From NCBI RefSeq assembly GCF_001263175.1, contig NZ_CP012332.1:676001-740000 (forward strand): 64,000 bases of DNA, given 5' to 3'. Shown piece by piece: positions 10,906 to 18,424 of this stretch. The notes under the pieces were generated by a model. It did no database searches, was not told the origin of the DNA, and worked only from the letters and a program-made list of their open reading frames with translations. The translations under genes and the position numbers were made by a program. The first letter of the stretch is position 1. Each line of letters starts with the position of its first letter. Origin of the DNA: Vulgatibacter incomptus (GTDB taxonomy: Bacteria; Myxococcota; Myxococcia; Myxococcales; Vulgatibacteraceae).

Positions 10906-10940
10906 AAAACGGGCGCGCCCCGCCGGGGAAGGCGGGGCGC
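10906..10940 (-). terminator. Candidate rho-independent terminator of hpf
   Basis: A perfect 10-bp inverted repeat (GCGCCCCGCC / GGCGGGGCGC) spans 10915-10940 with a six-base loop. On the minus strand it is followed after five bases by TTTT. It lies about 70 bases downstream of the hpf stop. The U-tract is short, so termination may be partial and allow some read-through into the second HPF-like gene. Confidence 0.55.
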
Positions 10941-11012
10941 GGTCCGATTGGCAGCCCGCCCTACGCGCCCGCGGGAAGCCCGGGGGCGCGGAGCAGGCGG
11001 GCGCAGGCTGGG

Positions 11013-11399
11013 TCAGTGGACGTCGTCGAGCGGCTCGGCCTCGAGGGGCATGGCGACGGCGAGGTTCTTGATGCTCTCCCGGCGGTTGAAGTTCTCCCGC
11101 TTCTCGACGCCTCGGCGAAGCGCCTCGACCAGGCGATCGGCCGCGAGGTCGATCGCCTCGTACATGTTGGGTCGCACCTCGGTGACGTGGATCGGAGGAA
11201 TCCCGGGGGCCCGGAAATCGAGCGAGCAGGCTTTGTCCGCCCGACCGTGCCGGCTGCCGTACTCATCGGCGAGCACGATCTCCAGGCGGGCGGCGCTGTC
11301 GACCACCAGCTTTCCCGCGCGCTCCAGGACGTGCTGCCGACAACGCTCCTTGAGCGCGTCCGTCAGCTCGAGATGATGTCCATGTACGACGAACTGCAT
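11013..11399 (-). CDS. hpf: Ribosome hibernation-promoting factor (HPF/YfiA family)
   Basis: 128 residues with the clear S30EA/HPF fold: MQFVVHGHHLELTDALKERC, the beta strand LEIVLADEYGS, ACSLDFRAPGIPPIHVTEV and the helix NMYEAIDLAADRLVEALRR with the basic KRE continuation. Such proteins bind the decoding centre of idle 30S subunits and promote 70S inactivation or 100S dimers. The length is near the short form, without a full dimerisation domain. The ribosome-binding site AAGGAGG is ideal. A perfect 8-bp inverted repeat sits just upstream of it. Confidence 0.9.
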   Translation of the reverse strand: MQFVVHGHHLELTDALKERCRQHVLERAGKLVVDSAARLEIVLADEYGSRHGRADKACSLDFRAPGIPPIHVTEVRPNMYEAIDLAADRLVEALRRGVEKRENFNRRESIKNLAVAMPLEAEPLDDVH

Positions 11400-11415
11400 C
11401 GCGACCTCCTTGGAA

Positions 11416-11436
11416 GACTGACCGTCAGGGTCAGTC
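11416..11436. promoter_or_regulatory. Inverted repeat upstream of hpf
   Basis: GACTGACC and GGTCAGTC form a perfect 8-bp inverted repeat with a five-base spacer, centred 27 bases before the hpf start and just upstream of its ribosome-binding site. It could be an operator or a leader hairpin affecting translation. A palindrome of this quality so close to the start is suggestive but the regulator is unknown. Confidence 0.45.
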
Positions 11437-11542
11437 GACTGTGCAACTCACGAAGCCCCTGTCTGCTTCCCCGGTAACGTTTCCGGCTCCGGCCGGCCGT
11501 CGCCGCGAGGGCTTCTCGGCGGACTCAGTGTGTCAAGTCCGC

Positions 11543-12202
11543 TTACTCTCGGTGCTCTTCCAGCTTCTTCTCCACCTCCGCCAGCTTCTCTCGAAGCGCC
11601 TGGACCTCGCGGTGCAGCGAGGGCAATCCCACGACGGTCTCCACCGTGCGGTGGAGCCTCTCGTCCAACATCCGCTGCCACTCGTCGATCGCGTGGCGCG
11701 ACGAGCGGACGAACTCCCGCGCCTGCTCCCGCGGACCACCCTTCTTGTTCGCGGCGGAGCCCTCGGCGTCCCGGCCCAACACACGGGCCACGGCGTGCTC
11801 GGCCTCGACGCGGATCGCCGATACGCGGGGATTGACCTCGTCCGTCAGGAAGGTCTGCAGCTTCCCGCCGCCGTTGCGGACCATGTCCCTTAGGATCGCG
11901 AGGGGCATGCGCGAGGTCTTCTTTTCCTGCTCGAGGAGGATCTGGGCGAGCGTCACCGCCGTCAGGTCGTCCTTGGTTCGGTTGTCGATGATCTGGACTT
12001 CCGCACCGTCCTGCACCATCTCGGCGATCTCGTCGAGGGTGACGTAGCGGCTCTCTACGGTGTCGTAGAGCTTGCGGTTGGTGTACCGCTTGATGATTTT
12101 CGTCGGCTTCGGATCCGCCGCGCCGTCCCCGCTGCTTCTCTCGTGCTCTGCCAAGACCTCGCCCTCGGGCGCGATTCCGACGCGCCTCTCGTGGTCGATC
12201 AT
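11543..12202 (-). CDS. phaR: PhaR-like polyhydroxyalkanoate synthesis regulator
   Basis: 219 residues from the ATG at 12202; a GTG directly before it is an alternative. The segment TKIIKRYTNRKLYDTVESRY followed by VTLDEIAEMVQDGAEVQIID is the PHB/PHA accumulation regulator DNA-binding domain, and ILLEQEKK follows. PhaR binds DNA and PHA granules and represses phasin genes in granule-forming bacteria. The C-terminal third is a coiled coil (HREVQALREKLAEVEKKLEE). No phaC or phasin gene with clear similarity lies in the window, though a small basic coiled-coil protein and a ParA are about 3.4 kb away. In myxobacteria this family may have a different role. Confidence 0.8.
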   Translation of the reverse strand: MIDHERRVGIAPEGEVLAEHERSSGDGAADPKPTKIIKRYTNRKLYDTVESRYVTLDEIAEMVQDGAEVQIIDNRTKDDLTAVTLAQILLEQEKKTSRMPLAILRDMVRNGGGKLQTFLTDEVNPRVSAIRVEAEHAVARVLGRDAEGSAANKKGGPREQAREFVRSSRHAIDEWQRMLDERLHRTVETVVGLPSLHREVQALREKLAEVEKKLEEHRE

Positions 12203-12442
12203 CACCGGTGCACGATCGGCTTGTCAATCCAAGCGACCACTGCGGCAGGTTCGATCGAAAGTCCGCGGGCCGAGCGCCCGGGTGCCGCCCGGCCGGGGGC
12301 CGATTGGCCGATGGGACGGATCCGGGGCCAGGACGTCCCGACCGAACAGGCCTGGTCTCAACCGGCCTACCTCCGCCGCAGGCTCCAAGCAATGAAACAC
12401 AAAGAGTGCGGGTGAGGTGCACGCCGACAATGTGGCATGGAC

Positions 12443-12495
12443 TCCTACTTTGGCCGTGGGAGTAGGATCCCGAGAGTGCTCCATTCAACACTCTC
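12443..12495 (+). promoter_or_regulatory. Two tandem hairpins in the leader of the DPA-repeat lipoprotein gene
   Basis: Two perfect 7-bp inverted repeats lie back to back: TCCTACT (12443-12449) with AGTAGGA (12461-12467), then GAGAGTG (12472-12478) with CACTCTC (12489-12495). The second ends three bases before the GGAGAAG ribosome-binding site of the gene starting at 12510. A translational or attenuation control element is plausible. In the remaining divergent gap (12203-12442) I see no clear promoter, gene or repeat. Confidence 0.5.
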
Positions 12496-12509
12496 CCGGA
12501 GAAGACAAC

Positions 12510-13961
12510 TTGAATTTGCTGCGATTGCGAGGGACGATCGATCGATTGGGTCCTCTCGCCTGGTATCGGAGAGCCCTGATCATTGCATTCTCGATCGCCG
12601 TCCTTGGACTTCACGGGTGCGGCGGCGTGGCCGATGATCGAGGCCGGCACCCGATGAACGAATCGGATCCGTCGGATCCGGCCGACCCCTCGGACCCCAC
12701 TGACCCTGCGGACCCGGCGGACCCTGCGGACCCGGCGGACCCGGCGGACCCGGCGGACCCGGCGGACCCGGCGGACCCGGCGGACCCTGCGGACCCTGCG
12801 GACCCGGCGGACCCTGCGGACCCGGCGGACCCGGAGGACCCTGCGGACCCCTCAGACCCGGCGGACCCGGCGGACCCGGCGGACCCGGCGGACCCTGCGG
12901 ACCCGGCGGACCCGGCGGACCCGGCGGACCCGGCGGACCCGGCGGACCCGGCGGACCCGGCGGACCCGGCGGACCCGGCGGACCCCGATAGTTCCCCGGG
13001 GAATGGCACTGGAGGAGCCGATGGTGGGACGACAGGCGGGACCGGCGGCACTGGTGGCGCCGGCAGCGGCTCTGATGGCTCCGGTGGAACGGGGGGATCC
13101 GGTGGAACGGGGGGCTCCGGTGGAACGGGGGGCTCCGGTGGAACGGGGGGATCCGGTGGGGCAGGCGGCGGGACCACTCCCGGCAACGACCTCGACACCT
13201 TCGGTATCACCAAGCTCTATCCCTCGAAGCCGGCGGGCGAATCGTGGGCGTTGAACGCCAACCCCACCACCGATCGGCGATTCGATCCCCAGTCCCCGAT
13301 CACGTCGAACTCCGACGGATCCTGGAAGATGCGCAACACGAAGGTCCGGATGAGCGTCTTCACGTCGACCGGTTACAACCCGAACGCGATCGCCACTTAC
13401 GACAGGGAGCAGCTCGCCCAGAAGGGCTTCATGCAGGCCGCCAACGACTGGAAGAACATCGAGATGACCGGGTTCGTGAAGGTCAACGCCGCCTCCGACA
13501 TCAAGGACAACTTCTCGTGGTACGCCCGCGGCGGGAAACATACCGACTCCAGGATGTGTGAAGGCTCCTCCTACAAGGGAGGGCTCCACTACGACGGCCG
13601 GGCCCGAATCGAGAAGGAATCGTGGCACGTCAGCTACGCTCAGACCCCCTATCTGAACGCCGTCTCCTCACTGCTCGGCCGCTGGGTCGGCTTCAAGACG
13701 GTGATGTGGAACATCACCGTGAACGGCAAGACCGCGGTCAAGCTGGAGCTCTGGGTCAACGACAACGCCGATCGCGTCACCTGGAGGAAGGTCTACGACA
13801 AGATCGACGACGGGACCTGGGGCGGCAGCTCCTCGACCTGCGGAGCGGCGAACACCAAGATGCCGATGACCTGGGGCGGGCCCATCGCCGTCTTTCGCTG
13901 GGACAGCGCAACCGACGTCGACTTCAAGTGGTTGAGCGTTCGCGAGATCCAGGCGCCGTGA
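12510..13961 (+). CDS. Secreted lipoprotein with Asp-Pro-Ala repeats and a beta-sandwich domain
   Basis: 483 residues from a TTG at 12510, chosen for the GGAGAAG at 12498; in-frame codons further upstream overlap the leader hairpins. A signal ends at a lipobox (LGLHGC). Then come about 36 DPx repeats, a Gly-Thr/Ser linker ([14 protein letters not shown]), and a C-terminal domain of about 240 residues with [39 protein letters not shown] and [20 protein letters not shown]. The domain looks like a concanavalin-type jelly roll. From memory similar segments occur in secreted thaumarchaeal proteins; no activity is known to me. A surface-displayed glycan-binding or glycan-degrading protein on a rigid stalk is the most reasonable reading. 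Confidence 0.75.
   Translation: MNLLRLRGTIDRLGPLAWYRRALIIAFSIAVLGLHGCGGVADDRGRHPMNESDPSDPADPSDPTDPADPADPADPADPADPADPADPADPADPADPADPADPADPADPEDPADPSDPADPADPADPADPADPADPADPADPADPADPADPADPADPADPDSSPGNGTGGADGGTTGGTGGTGGAGSGSDGSGGTGGSGGTGGSGGTGGSGGTGGSGGAGGGTTPGNDLDTFGITKLYPSKPAGESWALNANPTTDRRFDPQSPITSNSDGSWKMRNTKVRMSVFTSTGYNPNAIATYDREQLAQKGFMQAANDWKNIEMTGFVKVNAASDIKDNFSWYARGGKHTDSRMCEGSSYKGGLHYDGRARIEKESWHVSYAQTPYLNAVSSLLGRWVGFKTVMWNITVNGKTAVKLELWVNDNADRVTWRKVYDKIDDGTWGGSSSTCGAANTKMPMTWGGPIAVFRWDSATDVDFKWLSVREIQAP
12664..12988 (+). repeat. 9-bp tandem repeat encoding Asp-Pro-Ala
   Basis: About 36 copies of a 9-bp unit of the type GACCCGGCG, in frame inside the lipoprotein gene, with occasional variants encoding DPS, DPT or DPE. 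Synonymous changes (GCG, GCC, CCT, CCC) interrupt perfect identity. The array is likely to vary in copy number between strains. The encoded polymer should be a stiff, negatively charged spacer. Confidence 0.95.
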
Positions 13962-13967
13962 GACCTC

Positions 13968-13998
13968 CCGAGCGGCCTCCCCCGGGGAGGTCGCTCGG
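13968..13998. terminator. Hairpin between convergent genes
   Basis: CCGAGCG (13968-13974) pairs with CGCTCGG (13992-13998), enclosing a second arm pair CCTCC/GGAGG. It lies seven bases after the lipoprotein stop and two bases before the stop of the convergent SCO gene, so it can serve both. No U-tract follows on either strand. Confidence 0.55.
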
Positions 13999-13999
13999 A

Positions 14000-14590
14000 C
14001 TACCTGACCTCGGAGCGGATCTTCGCGACCAGCAGGTCGATGGGCTGGTGCACTCCTTCGACCCGGCCGGCGATCGCGCCCTCCTTGTCGAGAAGGGTGA
14101 TTACGGAGGAGTGCCCGATCGCTCCGTCCTTCGCGACACGGTAGTGGATCCCGAGCACCTCGGCGAGCTCCCGAACCTTGGTTGCGTCCGTGTGGAGGAA
14201 GGTCCAGCGGGCCGGATCGAGGGCGTGTACATCTCGCAGCTTGCGCAGCACGTCCGGTGTGTCGCGCTCGGGATCCAGCGTGACGAGGACGACCCGCAGC
14301 TCCGCCCGAATCCTGGGTTCGAGCGCTTCTTCGATCCTCCTGATGTCCCCGATCAGCAGCGGACACGCATACTTGCACGTCGAGTAAAACATGCTGATCA
14401 GGACCGGCTTGCCCGCGAGCTGCGCGAGGATCGCCTGTTTTCCGTCTTGATCCGTGAAGCCTCCTCCCAGAAGGTAGAGCGAGTCGGCCCTCCGGTCGGG
14501 CCCGCGTGCAGGGGGCGGCGCGCGGCGGTCTTCGGCGCCTGCTGTCATGGGGAGGAGGGCCGCCAACGTCAGGAGCTCGAGCCACCTCAT
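14000..14590 (-). CDS. SCO1/SenC-family copper chaperone
   Basis: 196 residues with an N-terminal signal (MRWLELLTLAALLPMTAGA) and a thioredoxin-like fold. The copper-binding motif STCKYACPLL provides Cys72 and Cys76, and GHSSVITLLD provides His160; all three ligands are present. SCO proteins deliver copper to cytochrome oxidase CuA and, in Streptomyces, to the copper radical oxidase GlxA. No cytochrome oxidase gene is in the window. It lies 19 bases after an FGE-like gene on the same strand and about 8 kb from a galactose-oxidase-type copper enzyme. The ribosome-binding site GAGGAGA is strong. Confidence 0.9.
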   Translation of the reverse strand: MRWLELLTLAALLPMTAGAEDRRAPPPARGPDRRADSLYLLGGGFTDQDGKQAILAQLAGKPVLISMFYSTCKYACPLLIGDIRRIEEALEPRIRAELRVVLVTLDPERDTPDVLRKLRDVHALDPARWTFLHTDATKVRELAEVLGIHYRVAKDGAIGHSSVITLLDKEGAIAGRVEGVHQPIDLLVAKIRSEVR

Positions 14591-14609
14591 TTCAATTCTC
14601 CTCGAAGCG

Positions 14610-15494
14610 CTACCTGGCGCAGCGAAAGCCCAGGTTTCTCATGGTGAAGGCACCATCGAGAGAGCTGCGAAATGCATATCGCATGAACGCAGGGTAGTCA
14701 TTGGTGCCTCCTCCGGCGAAGACCTTCGCACCGCAGAAGCGCATCGCCTCCGCGTCTTCGCCGTCCTGGCGGTCGTCGGCGCCTACTATCGTGTTCCGGT
14801 AGTCGAGCACCCACTCCCACACGAGGCCGTGGAGGTCGTAGATCCCCCAGTAATTCGGCGCGCTCTTCGCGACCGCGGAAATCACCCGTCGGCCCCTTTG
14901 CGCATACAGTTCCTGGAGTTCTCGGACGAACTCGGGGTCTCGCCGTCCGTCTGCCCTGCAGGCGCTCGCCGAGGCGGCGTATTCCCATTCGCTCTCGGTG
15001 GGAAGGCGCTTCCCCTTCGACTCACAGTAGGCCTTCGCCGCGAACCAGCTCACCTGCGTCACCGGCGCGTCCGGCAGCGCATCGGATCCCAGATCGAGGG
15101 GACCGGACCAGTGCAGGAGATATCCGGGATTGGCGAAGAGTCCTGGTGTCAGGCCTCGCCGCCAGGTGGGGTTGTCCCGGACGAACCCGAGAAAGTCTGC
15201 GTTCGTTACAGGCGTCCGGTCGAGCTCGAATGCCTCGACCGAGATCTTCTTCTCCGAGGGTGAGGCCGGAAACGGTGGGACGAAGAGGCCTGCGCCCACG
15301 TGTGCCGATCCGGCGGTGGCTCCCATCCATGCCTTCGAGCGCGGACATCCCTTACCGGTCGTAGGTCCGGACTTGGCTGACGCCCCCCTCGATTGTGGCA
15401 GGGCATGGGTCGCAGACGGAGCGGCCGAGAACGCACCTCCGAGTAGAATCGCGCACGCGACCCACCTGGTTCTCCCGCAGATATTCACGGACAT
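14610..15494 (-). CDS. Secreted formylglycine-generating-enzyme-like (SUMF1) domain protein
   Basis: 294 residues from the ATG at 15494, preceded by GAAGGA; it carries an N-terminal signal (VACAILLGGAFSAAPSATHA). The SUMF1/FGE fold shows VEAFELDRTPVTNADFLGFV, APVTQVSWFAAKAYCESKGK, RLPTESEWEYAASA, YWGIYDLHGLVWEWVLDY and a closing NLGFRCAR. I do not see the paired active-site cysteines of true FGE in the expected place, so it may be a non-catalytic relative such as NirV, the partner of copper nitrite reductase. It is co-directional with the SCO gene 19 bases downstream, suggesting a role in a copper protein pathway. Confidence 0.82.
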   Translation of the reverse strand: MSVNICGRTRWVACAILLGGAFSAAPSATHALPQSRGASAKSGPTTGKGCPRSKAWMGATAGSAHVGAGLFVPPFPASPSEKKISVEAFELDRTPVTNADFLGFVRDNPTWRRGLTPGLFANPGYLLHWSGPLDLGSDALPDAPVTQVSWFAAKAYCESKGKRLPTESEWEYAASASACRADGRRDPEFVRELQELYAQRGRRVISAVAKSAPNYWGIYDLHGLVWEWVLDYRNTIVGADDRQDGEDAEAMRFCGAKVFAGGGTNDYPAFMRYAFRSSLDGAFTMRNLGFRCAR

Positions 15495-15925
15495 CCCATC
15501 CTTCGAACCGCTTGCCCGCCGGGACCGTCCCTGCCGGCCGTCGACCGGACGGCGCCAGCTCGGCAATGAGATGGGTATGCGCTTGCCGGGCGACCGAGCA
15601 TCCATGCCCTTCCGGTTCACCCCTCCAGACGATCTCGGAGGCGGGCGCCGCGGAGGCCGCTCGACCGAAATCCAAGCCCCGCTCGGTCGTCCCCGCGAGA
15701 AACGAGACTCGGTTGAACCGCGGATTTGCTGTGCCCACCATGCGCGCAGGTCGGGGCGGCGCTCTCTCATGCATGCCCTCGAGCCTCGTGGTCGTTCTGC
15801 AGAGAATCAGTGAGCAATACGGTCGGTGTGGTGGGGTCGGTGGGGTCGGGTCGGTGTACGCGGGGCTCACGCCTCGGCGTCGCACGCCCCGACGGGAAAC
15901 GAAGACGATTCTCTCGGGGGAGACG
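15495..15925. other. Divergent intergenic region between FGE-like and MBL/Rieske genes
   Basis: 431 bases without a convincing gene; frames that stay open here lack ribosome-binding sites and signal-like starts. It must hold the promoters of both flanking genes. The only clear structure is a 14-bp-period G-rich direct repeat at 15821-15856, listed separately. Confidence 0.6.
15821..15856 (+). repeat. Three GGTCGGTG direct repeats with 14-bp period
   Basis: GGTCGGTG occurs at 15821, 15835 and 15849, exactly 14 bp apart, about 70 bases before the start of the MBL/Rieske gene. Regular spacing near a start suggests an iteron-like operator, although the G-rich strand could also form unusual structure. 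Confidence 0.6.
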
Positions 15926-17662
15926 ATGAAGATCACGAGCCTCGGGCACGCTGGATTCATGATCGAGACGGAAGGTGCGCTCATCGTAGCCGACCCGTGG
16001 CTCTCTCCGGCCGGCGCGTTCGACTCAGCCTGGATGCAGTTTCCGCAGAATCATCACCTGGCGTCGCTGGTCCGGGAGAAACTCGGCCGGACCACGAAGG
16101 AACGCTTCCTCTACCTGAGCCACGAGCACAAGGATCACTTCGATCCAGAGTTCCTCTCGACCCTGGAGAAGAGGGACGTCACCGTGGTCGTCCCGCGCTT
16201 TCGCCGCGATCGAATGCGGCGGTACCTCGCCGAGGCCGGGTTCGATCGCCAGGTCGTCTGCCGGGACGGAGATTCTGTCCCGCTGGCGGGCGGGGGGAGC
16301 CTCAAGCTGTTCGTCGAGGACTCCGATCTCAATCGCGACTCGAGCCTCCTGGTCCGTGCAGACGGGCAGACCTTCCTCAATCTCAACGACTGCAAGATCC
16401 ACGATCGGCTCGCCAGCCTCTCTGCGACCGAGGGGCCGATCGACGTCTTCACGGCTCAATTCTCGGGTGCGATCTGGCACCCCACCTGCTACGACTACGA
16501 CAAGCCGACATACAAGCGCATCTCCACCAAGAAGATGTTCAGCAAGTTCGAGGCGGTGGCTCGAGCCATCCAGGTGCTGGCTCCGCGTTGCTATCTCGCG
16601 TCCGCCGGCCCCCCGTGTTTCCTGGATCCGGCGCTCATCCACCTGAACTTCGAAGAGGTCAACATCTTCCCGCGGGCGCCGGCCTTCTTTCAATTCCTTC
16701 AGCGGAGGCTCAAGGATTCGCCTACCCGTCTCCTGGATACCCTGCCGGGTGATGTCTTCGATCTGGACGCGGTGGGGACGCCCGCGTCTTCGGAGCCGTT
16801 CACCGATGAAGGGTTTCGGGAGTATGTCCAGAGCTACGCCGAACGGATGAAGGACCTCTTCGCCTGGAGGTCTCGGAACCTCTCGGCGGATTCGTTGCAG
16901 GGGGTTCTCGATCGCCTCCAGGCCGAGCTGGAGCGCAAGCTGGCCCACCTCTCGCTCCACGATCGGGTCGCGACGCCGCTCTACGTCCAACTCTCCGATC
17001 TGCCGGGGCAGATCCTGCTCGTCGACTTTCCCGCGCGTCGGATCCGCCGGGTCACGGAGGTTCCGGCGACGGACCGCTATTCGCTCGAGGTCGGAGCTGC
17101 GAACATTCTCGCCGTTCTCGAAGGTCGCCTGACCTGGGAGGATTTCATGCTCTCCCTCCGGATGCGGCTCAGCCGCGTGCCGGATCTCTACGATCCGCTG
17201 ATCCACGGCTTCCTGGTCGTCGAGGCCGAGGACCTCGAAGCCTTCTGCGAGACCATCCGCAAGAACGAGGCTCGCACGGAGAGGATCGAGATCCCCGTTG
17301 GGGATCGCACCTACAGCATCAATCGATTCTGCCCACACCAGGGTGCGGATTTCAGTCAGGCGGGGGCGTGCTGGGTGGAGGGCAAGCACCTCGTCTGCGG
17401 CCGCCATCGGTGGCAGTTCGATCTCGAGGCTGGGGGACGCTGCAATACCAACACCTCGTCGATCCGCGCGGAGCTCGTGCGCGACGTCACGGCGTCGAAC
17501 GCAGCGGAAGCGAACGCGTTCGCGGCATCGAACGCAGCCGCTGCGGCGGCGAGCGAGGTCTCGGCCACGAACGAGGCCGTGTCGTCGAACGGGAGCGACG
17601 CCTCCGGAGCGGATAGCGACGACCGGGAGCGCGGCGACGAGGCAGCCCCCACCGCGAGCTGA
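15926..17662 (+). CDS. MBL-fold / Rieske hydroxylase, NamH-like
   Basis: 578 residues; the ATG at 15926 follows GGGGGAG. The N-terminal metallo-beta-lactamase domain shows GHAGFMIETEGALIVADPWL and the metal motif SHEHKDHFD (His66, His68, Asp70, His71). The C-terminal Rieske [2Fe-2S] domain has CPHQGADF (Cys469, His471) and CGRHRWQFD (Cys491, His494). This order and the opening sequence resemble NamH, which hydroxylates UDP-MurNAc to the N-glycolyl form in actinobacteria, and more distantly CMP-Neu5Ac hydroxylase. I infer oxygen-dependent hydroxylation of an N-acetyl sugar nucleotide. The last 60 residues are Ala/Ser/Asn-rich and disordered. It converges with the GT2 export operon. Confidence 0.78.
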   Translation: MKITSLGHAGFMIETEGALIVADPWLSPAGAFDSAWMQFPQNHHLASLVREKLGRTTKERFLYLSHEHKDHFDPEFLSTLEKRDVTVVVPRFRRDRMRRYLAEAGFDRQVVCRDGDSVPLAGGGSLKLFVEDSDLNRDSSLLVRADGQTFLNLNDCKIHDRLASLSATEGPIDVFTAQFSGAIWHPTCYDYDKPTYKRISTKKMFSKFEAVARAIQVLAPRCYLASAGPPCFLDPALIHLNFEEVNIFPRAPAFFQFLQRRLKDSPTRLLDTLPGDVFDLDAVGTPASSEPFTDEGFREYVQSYAERMKDLFAWRSRNLSADSLQGVLDRLQAELERKLAHLSLHDRVATPLYVQLSDLPGQILLVDFPARRIRRVTEVPATDRYSLEVGAANILAVLEGRLTWEDFMLSLRMRLSRVPDLYDPLIHGFLVVEAEDLEAFCETIRKNEARTERIEIPVGDRTYSINRFCPHQGADFSQAGACWVEGKHLVCGRHRWQFDLEAGGRCNTNTSSIRAELVRDVTASNAAEANAFAASNAAAAAASEVSATNEAVSSNGSDASGADSDDRERGDEAAPTAS

Positions 17663-17713
17663 TGGTGATGGTCCCTGTTCGGCGGCGCCGCTGCGGACGA
17701 ACACGCTGCGGCC

Positions 17714-18424
17714 CTATCTCGGCGAGGTCCGAGGGCCTCCGGCGGAAGGGGCCTCCTCGGGCGGCGCGAACATCTCGAGCTCGAGGCGGACATTGTCCGT
17801 TCGAACGCCCACCGGGCCGCGGAGGGCGAGGACCTCTGGCCCCAAGCGTCCTTCCCAAACGAGGACGTCATCGACCCAGACGAGGAGGGTAGAAGCGTCG
17901 AGTCGCGCCTCCAGTCGATGCGAGCTTCCCACCTCGAGTCCGGGCACGGGCCGCGAGCGCGCGGGGCGGAGGTTCCGGTAGCCTCGATTGCCGCATTGGA
18001 CGGAGGCATGCTGTCCCGGGTTCGACTTGACCGAGACGACAATCCCTGGCTTGGGCGCGATCCTCCACATGACGTAGAGCAGGTTGCACCCGTCCTCCGC
18101 CTTGAGCTTCAGGCCGAGCTGTCTGCGTTGCTCACCCGACGCGAGCGGCATTTGCTGGCTCGTGGGCCCTCGATAGGTGAACCGGATCGACGCGTGGGCG
18201 GCGGTGAGGTCCTTCGCGATGGCCCGCATCTTGGGGACGTCGACCCGCATGGGCCCAGCGCCACCGGGAGAGCCACCGGGGGAGAGGATCCCTTCCGTGA
18301 CTCGAAGGTGCGCCATGTCCAGCCGCTTCAACCCCTCGGCGCCAGGCTTGGGATCGGGAGCGTCCGCGCGCGCGCTCGGCCCCAGCGCGCAGATAACGGC
18401 CCACAGGCCGCATGCGAGCCTCAT
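17714..18424 (-). CDS. Secreted protein of the glycan-export operon, unknown function
   Basis: 236 residues with a signal peptide (MRLACGLWAVICALGPSARA). The body is beta-rich, with MPLASGEQRRQLGLKLKAED, LLYVMWRIAPKPGIVVSV, RLEARLDASTLLVWVDDVLV and GPVGVRTDNVRLELEMF, which together look like a LamG/concanavalin-type carbohydrate-binding sandwich. The tail is Pro/Gly-rich. It overlaps the TolC-like gene by four bases (ATGA) and is the last gene of the GT2-HlyD-TolC operon. A periplasmic or surface glycan-binding role is inferred from fold and position. Confidence 0.68.
   Translation of the reverse strand: MRLACGLWAVICALGPSARADAPDPKPGAEGLKRLDMAHLRVTEGILSPGGSPGGAGPMRVDVPKMRAIAKDLTAAHASIRFTYRGPTSQQMPLASGEQRRQLGLKLKAEDGCNLLYVMWRIAPKPGIVVSVKSNPGQHASVQCGNRGYRNLRPARSRPVPGLEVGSSHRLEARLDASTLLVWVDDVLVWEGRLGPEVLALRGPVGVRTDNVRLELEMFAPPEEAPSAGGPRTSPR

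Noticed and set aside
11508-11536. TTGACA on the minus strand before hpf as a promoter
   Set aside because: The -35 is perfect but at 17 or 18 bp the -10 would be AGCCCT or GCCCTC, so it is not convincing.
12664-12988. Tandem array considered as CRISPR
   Set aside because: Unit of 9 bp without spacers, in frame with a coding sequence.
12852-13628. Minus-strand open frame over the DPA repeat (Arg-Arg-Val repeats)
   Set aside because: It is the complement of a 9-bp repeat and carries no start signals; the plus-strand lipoprotein is well supported.
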